DNA of 64,000 bases from Eikenella halliae. GTDB lineage: Bacteria; Pseudomonadota; Gammaproteobacteria; Burkholderiales; Neisseriaceae. The position numbers and the translations under genes are program-made. The DNA lies in contig NZ_LXSQ01000007.1 of assembly GCF_001648475.1 (NCBI RefSeq), positions 1 through 64,000 on the forward strand, written 5' to 3'. Shown here one piece after another: positions 1 to 6,524 of the stretch (position 1 is the stretch's first letter; every line of letters begins with the position of its first letter). Below the pieces are notes generated by a model. It searched no databases and had not been told where the DNA came from. It saw nothing but the letters and a program-made list of their open reading frames with translations.

Positions 1-75
1 TGCGGTTTGGCTGATGTTTTTGCATTGTTCGTAATAGTTTAAAGCTTTGTTCCTTAAGTCCGCAGAGTATGCCAT
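1..75 (-). CDS. IS630-family transposase, N-terminal part (cut by window edge)
   Basis: An ATG on the minus strand at 75 opens a frame of 25 codons that runs off the window. It begins MAYSADLRNKALNYYEQC and continues with KNISQTA. This is the helix-turn-helix start typical of IS630-type transposases found in Neisseriaceae (recognised from memory of the family). Only the DNA-binding start is visible, so I cannot say whether the element is intact. It lies 164 bases beyond the end of ssb. Confidence 0.75.
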   Translation of the reverse strand, partial: MAYSADLRNKALNYYEQCKNISQTA

Positions 76-159
76 GGTTAGACCTTCAAAGTTGAATATT
101 GTACTATTTTGTTTTTAATTTACTATAACGAATTCAATGTAACTTGTAAAGATTAATGT

Positions 160-192
160 AAAAAAATAGAAGCCTTGTTTTAAAAGGCCTCT
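160..192 (-). terminator. Terminator after ssb
   Basis: Nine-base stem (168-176 with 184-192, one G-U pair) and a 7-base loop. On the minus strand it is followed by a run of T, just downstream of the ssb stop. Confidence 0.65.
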
Positions 193-239
193 ATATAATA
201 TATTTGAGTTATATTTTACATATTTCTCTTATATGTAAC

Positions 240-752
240 TCAGAAGGGAATATCGTCATCGATATCGTCAATCGGTGCCGGAGCGGGTGCAGCGGCTTGG
301 CGGCGAGGTGGAGCGGGCGGCTCGGCGGCGTAAGTCGGTTCATTATAGTTTTGGGCGGATTGCTGACGCGGGCTGCTGGGAGCGGCTGCGTATTGGTCGC
401 CGCCTTCGTAGGGGCTGCTGCCGCTGTTGCGGCCGTCGAGCATTTTCATTTCGTTGGCGACGATATCGTAGGCGGTACGCTCGATGCCGTCTTTGCCGGT
501 GTATTTGCGGCTTTGGATGCGGCCTTCGATATATACTTTGCTGCCTTTTTTCAGATATTGGCCGGCAATTTCTGCCAAGCGGCCGAACATACTGATGTTG
601 TGCCATTCGGTGCGCTCTTGGCGCTGGCCGTTGCGGTCTTTCCAGTTTTCGCTGGTGGCAATCGAAAAATTGGCCACCGCATCGCCGCTGGGCAGGTAGC
701 GCACTTCGGGATCGCGCCCCAAGTTGCCGATAAGTATCACTTTATTCAACAT
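240..752 (-). CDS. ssb: Single-stranded DNA-binding protein SSB
   Basis: 170 residues. Residues 1-110 are the OB fold, starting MLNKVILIGNLGRDPEVRY, with the conserved WHNISMFGRLAEIAGQYLKKG stretch of bacterial SSBs close to residue 50. A Gly/Pro/Ala/Gln-rich linker follows, and the acidic tip DDIDDDIPF recruits replication and repair proteins. It binds single-stranded DNA as a tetramer in the cytoplasm. A strong ribosome site (AGGAGG) precedes the ATG and lies inside the 3' end of the upstream MFS gene. The two genes overlap by 11 bases, so translation is probably coupled. The same MFS-ssb order is known from Neisseria. A second, distinct SSB lies in the mobile-element relic at 30816. Confidence 0.97.
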   Translation of the reverse strand: MLNKVILIGNLGRDPEVRYLPSGDAVANFSIATSENWKDRNGQRQERTEWHNISMFGRLAEIAGQYLKKGSKVYIEGRIQSRKYTGKDGIERTAYDIVANEMKMLDGRNSGSSPYEGGDQYAAAPSSPRQQSAQNYNEPTYAAEPPAPPRRQAAAPAPAPIDDIDDDIPF

Positions 753-2130
753 GATTTCCTCCTAAAATAATCTGTTTGGCGGCGGCTTCATCGAAACCCT
801 GCTGCCGCGCCTTGATGTAAACGGTTGAACGGTCGGCGCTGAGGCTGACTGCCTCCACGCCTTCAAACTGCTGCAATACGGCCAAGAGCCGCTCTTCGCA
901 ACCCTGCCAAATGGGCGATATGCCCAACGCCAAATTGCGTACGGCGGCCGGTGCGGGTGCGGCGGCGGCCATCAGCAGCCAGACCAGCGTGAGCACCATA
1001 GAAAAGGCAAACACGCCGATAAAGCCGAAATGTTCAAACAAACGCCCGCCAGCGGCGCCGCCCACAAACACGCCGATGGATTGCGCCGTGTTATACATGC
1101 CCATGGCGGTGCCTTTCAAATCCGTCGGCGCCACTTTCGACACGATAGACGGCAGGCTGGCCTCCAAAATATTGAAGCCGACAAAATACACCACCAGCGA
1201 TATGCCGATGGCCAAAAGCGAAGCCTGGCCGGCATAAATACCGCATAAAGCCGCCGCAATCAGCGCAATACCGGCCACAAACACCTGCTTGAGCTTATTG
1301 CGCGTTTCACCCACCACAATCGCCGGTACCATCAGCAGCAACCCCAGCAGCACCGCCGGCAGATAAAGCTGCCAATGCTGCTCTTTAGGCAGCCCCAGGC
1401 CGCGCATCACAATCGGCAGGCTGGCAAACACCGCCATCATCACCGCCTGCAGGGCAAAAATACCGAAATTAAGCTGCATCAAGCGCTTGTTGTGCAGCAC
1501 CTCGCCGATGCGCGAAGTCTGCATTTCCGCATCTTCGTGGAACTTCCCCCGCTGCGGATTGGGCGTAACCCAAGCCACCACGCCCAAGGCCAGCACGCAC
1601 AGGCCGCCGGTGAGCGCAAACAGGCCGGGCACGCCCAGATAGCGGGTGAGCAGCGGCGAGGCCACCATGCTGGCGGCAAAGGTAAGCCCGATGGTGAGGC
1701 CGATGGAAGCCATGGCGCGGGTGCGCACTTCCTCGCGCGTCAAATCCGCCAGCAGCGCGGTCACTGCCGCGCTCACCGCACCGGCGCCCTGAACCGCCCG
1801 GCCGATGAGCAGCCAGGCCACGCTATCCGCCGCTGCGGCAATAAAACTGCCCGCCGCAAACACCACCAGGCCGAGGTAAATCACCTTTTTGCGCCCCAAC
1901 CTGTCGGAAAGCATACCGAGCGGCAGCTGGAACAGCGCCTGCGTGAGGCCATACACCGCAATCGCCAAACCGCCCATCGCAGGCGTGCTGCCCGGCAGTT
2001 CTTTGGCATACAGCGCCAACACGGGCAACACCAGAAACATGCCCAGCATACGCAACGCATACACGCCGGACAGCGATGCGCTGGCGCGCCATTCTGCAGG
2101 CAACAGGGCGGTGCGGGGGGCTCGGGACAT
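742..2130 (-). CDS. MFS drug/metabolite exporter with C-terminal extension
   Basis: 462 residues. About twelve hydrophobic segments fill residues 20-390, with the major-facilitator loop motif GMLSDRLGRKKVIYLG after segment 2 (near residue 75) and an RAVQGAGA motif in segment 4. It belongs to the inner-membrane drug:H+ antiporter type, substrate unknown. The last ~65 residues leave the membrane and look like a small alpha/beta domain (EERLLAVLQQFEGVEAVSLS, later STVYIKARQQGF), which is not part of a basic MFS exporter. The stop codon overlaps the start of ssb. A six-C run sits in codons 4-6. Start chosen at 2130 because MSRAPRTALLPAEW leads straight into the first helix. Confidence 0.85.
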   Translation of the reverse strand: MSRAPRTALLPAEWRASASLSGVYALRMLGMFLVLPVLALYAKELPGSTPAMGGLAIAVYGLTQALFQLPLGMLSDRLGRKKVIYLGLVVFAAGSFIAAAADSVAWLLIGRAVQGAGAVSAAVTALLADLTREEVRTRAMASIGLTIGLTFAASMVASPLLTRYLGVPGLFALTGGLCVLALGVVAWVTPNPQRGKFHEDAEMQTSRIGEVLHNKRLMQLNFGIFALQAVMMAVFASLPIVMRGLGLPKEQHWQLYLPAVLLGLLLMVPAIVVGETRNKLKQVFVAGIALIAAALCGIYAGQASLLAIGISLVVYFVGFNILEASLPSIVSKVAPTDLKGTAMGMYNTAQSIGVFVGGAAGGRLFEHFGFIGVFAFSMVLTLVWLLMAAAAPAPAAVRNLALGISPIWQGCEERLLAVLQQFEGVEAVSLSADRSTVYIKARQQGFDEAAAKQIILGGNHVE

Positions 2131-2225
2131 AGTGTTTGAACAAATAAGGTTGGGGAAAAACGCCGCAGATTATACCCGAAGCCTCATGCCATCGGGGGCT
2201 TTTCGCGCGGGGCAGAAGCCGGATA

Positions 2226-2267
2226 TTTTTCAGGTAGCCTGCTTTGCGGCAGCGGCTACCTGAAAAA
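2226..2267. terminator. Inverted DUS pair
   Basis: TTTTTCAGGTAGCC (2226-2239) pairs with its complement at 2254-2267. It lies between the end of the Imm26-like gene and the MFS start, so it may end transcription of the former. Confidence 0.55.
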
Positions 2268-2281
2268 GACGCGCCGTCCAA

Positions 2282-2755
2282 TCAATTCAGGCTGTCTTCA
2301 ATATAATCCAGCAGGGTTAAGCCCACGGGGTAGGCGGCGTAGCCTATCGGTATGCTTGGGTCGGGCTCATCCACCAAGTTCACGTTCTCATCCGCGATAC
2401 CTTGCGGATATTTGAAATAGTGGTTGGGGTAAACCATTTCACCGGTCAGTTCCACGCGCCGGAGCGTGGAAAAATAGCCTTCGCGCCAGCATTCGCTGCC
2501 GCCCAAGGTGGGAGCGAACAGCAGGCCGTGTTTGCGCACGGATAGCTCGTTTATTTCCACATCCTGGGCGGTGGCATCGAAGAAATAGAGCAGCAGGCAG
2601 TTTTTGAAGCCGCCCAAATCAAATTTATGCTTGGCCACCAAGCCGTAATAATCCAAGCCGTTCGACATTCGGTATATAAACACATCCCCGGCGCGGATAT
2701 GCTTCCGGCTCGGTTCGAAGGCTTGCACTACTTCGATTTTCTGTTCTTGCGGCAT
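2282..2755 (-). CDS. Imm26-like immunity/hypothetical protein
   Basis: 157 residues from the ATG at 2755, which has a good ribosome site (AAGGAG, 7 bases upstream). A longer frame to 2821 would run through a DUS and is unlikely. The N-terminal pattern 'H-I-R-A-G-D-V-F-I-Y-R...Y-Y-G-L-V' and the size resemble the Imm26 family of polymorphic-toxin immunity proteins; this is a resemblance from memory, not a search result. No toxin gene is adjacent, so it may be an orphan immunity gene or have another role. No signal peptide or membrane segment is visible, so it is probably cytoplasmic. Confidence 0.5.
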   Translation of the reverse strand: MPQEQKIEVVQAFEPSRKHIRAGDVFIYRMSNGLDYYGLVAKHKFDLGGFKNCLLLYFFDATAQDVEINELSVRKHGLLFAPTLGGSECWREGYFSTLRRVELTGEMVYPNHYFKYPQGIADENVNLVDEPDPSIPIGYAAYPVGLTLLDYIEDSLN

Positions 2756-2798
2756 GGTGCGCTCCTTATTGTTAGCTGGCTGGGAAACACGGTATCGG

Positions 2799-2838
2799 TT
2801 TTCAGGTAGCCTGCTTTGCATCTGGGGCTACCTGAAAA
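2799..2838. terminator. Inverted DUS pair
   Basis: TTTTCAGGTAGCC (2799-2811) pairs with 2826-2838, upstream of the Imm26-like gene and downstream of the lytic transglycosylase gene on the same strand. Confidence 0.55.
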
Positions 2839-2900
2839 ATAGAAAAGGCTCTTCGGCTCTGCCGAAAGCCGGAATCCTGGTTTTCAGGCAGCCTGTTCAA

Positions 2901-3545
2901 TCAAGACCACTGCCAGCGGCTCTGCCACGCGCCGATAACGGCATCGGGATAGCGCCGGCTGCCGAGACTGCCGTTGTAGCGCGCCAATGCGCGTTCCATA
3001 TTGCCGTTTTCCAGATTGCTGTAGTGGCGCAGGATGGTGCAGCCGTAGCGCAGGTTGGTGCGGATGTCGAATAGGTTGTGCTCCGGTTTGCCGATGTAGC
3101 GCTGCCAAAACGGCATCACCTGCATCAGCCCGCGCGCGCCCACGCTGCTGATGGCATACTGCCGAAACGCGCTCTCCACCGTAATCAGCCCCAAAATCAG
3201 CTGTGTATCCAGCCCGGCGCGGGTGGTTTCGTATTGGATGTTGATGAGCAGGCGGCGGCGCTCCAGCGGGTCGGGCACGAAACGCGCCAGCCGAAGCGAC
3301 ATATCATTGAGCCAGCGCGGCGCGTTATACGGGTTTTCAAACACCAGGCGCGGCGGGTTCACATTATTCACCGAATGGCGCATCACCGAAGTGACATCGT
3401 CCGACAGCGTTTCCTCGCGCTGCGCCCCGGCGCGGGCGGCTTGAGGCAGGCAGGCAACGGCGGAAACGGCAGCCAGCGAGGCGAGCAGGCGGCGGCGATC
3501 GGGCTGTTCGGGGGCAGACGAATACGGCATGGTTTTAAAGTGCAC
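2901..3545 (-). CDS. Lytic transglycosylase (SLT domain)
   Basis: 214 residues. The N-terminus carries RRRLLASLAAVSAVACLPQA, a signal sequence with consecutive arginines that could use the Tat or Sec route. The SLT domain starts near residue 105: ESAFRQYAISSVGARGLMQV holds the catalytic Glu (about residue 124) and the GLMQVMP motif. NLFDIRTNLRYGCTILRHY and ALARYNGS follow as expected. It cleaves peptidoglycan glycan strands with 1,6-anhydro product formation in the periplasm. At ~20 kDa it is a small, single-domain member. A second ATG at 3530 (MPYSSAPEQ) is an equally good start. Confidence 0.88.
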   Translation of the reverse strand: MHFKTMPYSSAPEQPDRRRLLASLAAVSAVACLPQAARAGAQREETLSDDVTSVMRHSVNNVNPPRLVFENPYNAPRWLNDMSLRLARFVPDPLERRRLLINIQYETTRAGLDTQLILGLITVESAFRQYAISSVGARGLMQVMPFWQRYIGKPEHNLFDIRTNLRYGCTILRHYSNLENGNMERALARYNGSLGSRRYPDAVIGAWQSRWQWS

Positions 3546-3922
3546 CGATTAAGATGATAACAGCCGCTATTATAGTGGAGTTTCGCCCATACTGTGCAGC
3601 TTGAGCCTGTTTGCCGCACCGAAGCGGGCCACCTCCGATGCAGGCTGAACAATAAAACGGTATTTGGGTTTCGCAGCCGCCGATGTTTTCAGGTAGCCTG
3701 CCATATAGCTAAAGCAATGGTTTCTTCCCATCATGAGATTTGTAATTAGCCTGAATCCAGGCGGCAAAGCATGGCCGCTTTCCCGGCAGGAATGAAGTGC
3801 TTGGGCTATATTCGGCAATAACCCTTTAGAATTTCCGCATATGGTTGTATGATGTGTTTCCCGAATGATGCGCACGGCGCAATCATTGATTAATATCCAA
3901 ACCAATCTAGGAGAACCAAACA
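3546..3922. other. Gene-free stretch between divergent genes
   Basis: 377 bases between the lytic transglycosylase gene and the amino-acid binding protein gene. It holds one single DUS near 3690 and must hold the promoters of both genes. The ribosome site of the rightward gene is AGGAGAA at about 3909. I see no RNA gene. Confidence 0.6.
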
Positions 3923-4753
3923 ATGAACATGAAAAAATGGCTGGCCACCGCCTTGGCCTGTTCCGCCATCGCCCTCAGCGGCTGCGGCAATTCCGGCGGC
4001 AATCAGCAAGCCTCACAGCCTGCCAACGCCAATGCTTCCGGCGCCTCCGCCCCCGGCAGCGAAAAAGTATTGCGCGTGGCCACCAATGCCGAATTCGCCC
4101 CCTTTGAATCCAAAAACCCCGACGGCAGCCTCAGCGGCTTCGATATCGACCTCATCAACGCCATGGCAAAAGAAGCCGGCTACCGAGTTGAATTTAAAGA
4201 CCAATCTTGGGACAGCCTCTTCAACAGCCTGCGCAACGGCGATGCTGACGTAGTGGTGGCCGCCGTAACCATCACCCCCGAGCGCCAACAGAGCATGCTC
4301 TTCACCGACCCCTACTTTGAAATCACCCAAGTAGTGGCCGTGCCTCAAGGCAAACAGGTAGCCTCCGTAGAAGATTTGAAAAACCTCAACCGCGTGGGCG
4401 TGGTAACCGGCAACACCGGCGATTTGGCCGCCTCCAAACTCTTGGGCGCCACCAACCCCAAAGTAACCCGCTTCGAAACCCTGCCGCTTTTGCTGAAAGA
4501 GTTGCAAAACGGCGGTGTGGACGCAGCCGTGAGCGACAGCTCCGTGGTGATGGAATTCATCAAACACAACGGCGACAAAGGCTTTACCATGATTAAAGTG
4601 CCCGATTTCGAAGCCGAACACTACGGCATCGCCCTGCGCCAAGACGACACCGAACTGCGCGACACCCTCAACAAAGCCTTGGCCGCCGTTAAAGCCAGCG
4701 GCGAATACGACCGCATCCACCAGCAATACTTCGGCACCGCCGCCGCCAAATAA
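3923..4753 (+). CDS. Amino-acid ABC transporter substrate-binding lipoprotein
   Basis: 276 residues. A lipoprotein signal ends in the lipobox LSGC (Cys near residue 18), followed by a Gln/Ala/Ser-rich tether. The solute-binding fold begins VLRVATNAEFAPFESKNPDG and includes GFDIDLINAMAKEAG and GDADVVVAAVTITPERQQ, the hallmarks of the polar amino-acid binding family 3. It captures an amino acid in the periplasm for an inner-membrane permease. No permease or ATPase gene follows; a terminator comes directly after, so the transporter partners are encoded elsewhere. Substrate cannot be told from sequence alone. Confidence 0.92.
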   Translation: MNMKKWLATALACSAIALSGCGNSGGNQQASQPANANASGASAPGSEKVLRVATNAEFAPFESKNPDGSLSGFDIDLINAMAKEAGYRVEFKDQSWDSLFNSLRNGDADVVVAAVTITPERQQSMLFTDPYFEITQVVAVPQGKQVASVEDLKNLNRVGVVTGNTGDLAASKLLGATNPKVTRFETLPLLLKELQNGGVDAAVSDSSVVMEFIKHNGDKGFTMIKVPDFEAEHYGIALRQDDTELRDTLNKALAAVKASGEYDRIHQQYFGTAAAK

Positions 4754-4779
4754 GCCGGCTCTGCCCATTTCGCGCCAAA

Positions 4780-4811
4780 CTGCCTGCAAACACTATGCAG
4801 GCAGTTTTTAT
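4780..4811 (+). terminator. Intrinsic terminator of the binding-protein gene
   Basis: Nine-base perfect stem CTGCCTGCA/TGCAGGCAG (4780-4788, 4796-4804) followed by TTTTTATAT. Confidence 0.85.
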
Positions 4812-4816
4812 ATGGG

Positions 4817-4861
4817 AAAGGCTACCTGAAAATGCTTTGGGGATTTTCAGGTAGCCTTTTT
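4817..4861. terminator. Inverted DUS pair between convergent genes
   Basis: 17-base stem (4817-4833 with 4843-4859) ending in T5 on the plus strand. It is a second terminator behind the binding-protein gene. Confidence 0.7.
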
Positions 4862-4876
4862 ACCGTAACGCCTGCT

Positions 4877-5230
4877 TTATTTGGGTGCAGCTTGGTTTTT
4901 GTATTGTTCGAGCCTCTCCAGCCAGCGGCTGCATTGTTGGGCTTGGCGTTCTATTTCCAATTCGGCACTTTTGCCGCCCATCATTTTTTCGATGGCCTCG
5001 TAGTCGGCTTCTACTTTCTTGTTCCACGCTTCGGTGGCCGATTTAACGTTGCCGTTGGCATCTTGCAGCCAAATACGCATGGGATAGTCGCTGAAATCGG
5101 GGTTGTCGGCCAGCGGGGCGTAGGCCTCCATGGCGCGCACGCAGCTTTCGGGCAGTTTGCCGCCACTTCCGCCGCCGCAGGCGGCCAGGGTTAGGGTCAG
5201 CATAACAAGCGGTAACATTCTGTGTTTCAT
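4877..5230 (-). CDS. Small lipoprotein, probably phase-variable
   Basis: 117 residues. The signal peptide MKHRMLPLVMLTLTLAACGG ends in a LAAC lipobox (Cys 18). The mature part is hydrophilic and probably helical, with two cysteines, and ends KNQAAPK. I do not recognise the family. The interest lies upstream: the promoter has a run of 11 A in its spacer (separate entry), an arrangement known for switching surface proteins in Neisseria. The gene is expected to encode an envelope lipoprotein of unknown role. Confidence 0.75.
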   Translation of the reverse strand: MKHRMLPLVMLTLTLAACGGGSGGKLPESCVRAMEAYAPLADNPDFSDYPMRIWLQDANGNVKSATEAWNKKVEADYEAIEKMMGGKSAELEIERQAQQCSRWLERLEQYKNQAAPK

Positions 5231-5266
5231 TGCATACTCCGTAGTTGGGTGGGAAAAACTGCGGGC

Positions 5267-5297
5267 AGTATATTGTTTTTTTTTTTCGAATTGTCAA
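5267..5297 (-). promoter_or_regulatory. Promoter with poly-A spacer tract
   Basis: Reading the minus strand: TTGACA (5297-5292, a perfect -35), then a 19-base spacer containing A11 (5286-5276), then TATACT (5272-5267) as -10. It sits 37 bases upstream of the lipoprotein ATG. Loss of two A would give the optimal 17-base spacing, so slipped-strand changes of the tract would tune transcription. Confidence 0.65.
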
Positions 5298-5330
5298 ATT
5301 TAATTTAATTCGTTTATGGATTGACTGACT

Positions 5331-5390
5331 TTCAGGTAGCCCGGATAGGGAAAGGCTACCTGAAAATGTTTGGGGGTTTTCAGGTAGCCT
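5331..5390. terminator. Three DUS copies, pair acting as terminator
   Basis: DUS at 5331-5341, 5354-5366 and 5377-5389 in alternating orientation. The last two form a 13-base stem just past the pflA stop. Confidence 0.6.
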
Positions 5391-5411
5391 CTGTTTGCTT
5401 TCCGCTGCGGC

Positions 5412-6227
5412 TTATACGATGGTTTGCTTGCCGTAGCTTTCGATGATTTCCTTTATCCGCAGGATGGTTTCTTTGGGCGGGGCATGCACGCCTTTGAGCT
5501 TGTATTCGTCGCCGCACAGTGCCCATTTGTGGGCGCCGAGTTCGTGGTAGGGGAGGATTTCCACGGTGTCGGCGTTGGGCATGTCGGCGATGAATTGGCC
5601 GAGCAGGTTGGCGGAGCGGTCGTCGTCGGTGTAGCCGGGCACGACGACGTAGCGGATGCGGGTGGGCTGGCCTCGGGCGGCGAGGTGGCGGGCGAATTGC
5701 AGGGTTTTGGTATTGGGGATGCCGACGAGGGTTTTGTGGATTTCGGGGTCGATTTGCTTTAAATCGAGCATGACGAGGCTGGTGTTGTCGAGCAGGCTTT
5801 CGAGGGTGGCGTCGTAGTGCAGGGCGTAGCCGTTGGTGTCGAGGCAGGTGTGGATGCCGTGTTCGCGGCAGGCGGCGAACCAGTCGCGGATGAATTGGTA
5901 TTGCAGCAGGGGCTCGCCGCCGCTGGCGGTTACGCCGCCGCCGGTGGCGCGGAAGTAGTGTTTGTAGGAGAGGACTTGCTGCATGAGCTGGGGCACGGTG
6001 AAGTGCAGCTCTTTTTCGCTGTGCCTGTCCCAGGTGTCGCGGTTGTGGCAGTAGAGGCAGCGCATGAGGCAGCCCTGCATGAAGAGGACGAAGCGCAGGC
6101 CGGGGCCGTCTACAGCGCCGCCGGTTTCTACGGAGTGGACGTAGCCGATGCCTTCGTAGGGGCGGGCACGGGTGTCGGGCTGTTTTTTCGGCTGGCTATC
6201 GGGGCGGATGGGGATGGTGTCTGGCAT
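5412..6227 (-). CDS. pflA: Pyruvate formate-lyase activating enzyme
   Basis: 271 residues, a radical-SAM protein. Cys53, Cys57 and Cys60 (GCLMRCLYCHNRDTW) form the CxxxCxxC iron-sulfur site, and TASGGEPLLQ is the GGE motif that contacts S-adenosylmethionine. It abstracts hydrogen from the glycine of PflB (Gly734, next gene upstream) to activate it under anaerobic conditions. It has an N-terminal extension of about 25 residues before GYVHSVETGGAVDGPGLRF. It lies downstream of pflB in the same direction, separated by a pflB terminator and a Correia element, so it probably has its own promoter. Confidence 0.96.
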   Translation of the reverse strand: MPDTIPIRPDSQPKKQPDTRARPYEGIGYVHSVETGGAVDGPGLRFVLFMQGCLMRCLYCHNRDTWDRHSEKELHFTVPQLMQQVLSYKHYFRATGGGVTASGGEPLLQYQFIRDWFAACREHGIHTCLDTNGYALHYDATLESLLDNTSLVMLDLKQIDPEIHKTLVGIPNTKTLQFARHLAARGQPTRIRYVVVPGYTDDDRSANLLGQFIADMPNADTVEILPYHELGAHKWALCGDEYKLKGVHAPPKETILRIKEIIESYGKQTIV

Positions 6228-6276
6228 GGCGGTTGGCGTGTGTTGTTTTCAGGTAGCCTTTATGGCTTGGGGCGTT

Positions 6277-6380
6277 TATAGTGAATTAACAAAAACCAGT
6301 ACAGCGTTGCCTCGCCTTGCCGTACTATCTGTACTGTCTGCGGCTCGTCGCCTTGTCCTGATTTTTGTTAATCCACTATA
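6277..6380. repeat. Correia-type repeat element (CREE), 104 bp
   Basis: Starts TATAGTGAATTAACAAAAAC and ends TTTTTGTTAATCCACTATA, terminal inverted repeats of the Correia element of Neisseria. The inner part (GTACAGCGTTGCCTCGCC ... TGTACTGTCTGCGGCTCG) also matches the Neisseria element as I remember it. It is the short form without the ~50-base central insert. It lies just upstream of pflA. Confidence 0.85.
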
Positions 6381-6423
6381 AGTAGCGGGCTGAAAGCCTG
6401 CCCTGCCCTGCTTTGGCTATCCG

Positions 6424-6464
6424 TTTTCAGGTAGCCCGGGCACGGGGGTTAGGCTACCTGAAAA
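6424..6464. terminator. Inverted DUS pair
   Basis: TTTTCAGGTAGCC (6424-6436) pairs with 6452-6464, in tandem with the pflB terminator. Confidence 0.55.
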
Positions 6465-6470
6465 CCGGGA

Positions 6471-6502
6471 TAAACAAAAGTGCCGGAAGGGATTCCGGCA
6501 CT
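6471..6502 (-). terminator. Intrinsic terminator of pflB
   Basis: Perfect 10-base stem AGTGCCGGAA/TTCCGGCACT with a 4-base loop (6479-6502). On the minus strand it is followed by TTTTGTTT, 22 bases past the pflB stop. Confidence 0.88.
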
Positions 6503-6524
6503 GATTCCAGCTAGCTGGGCATGA

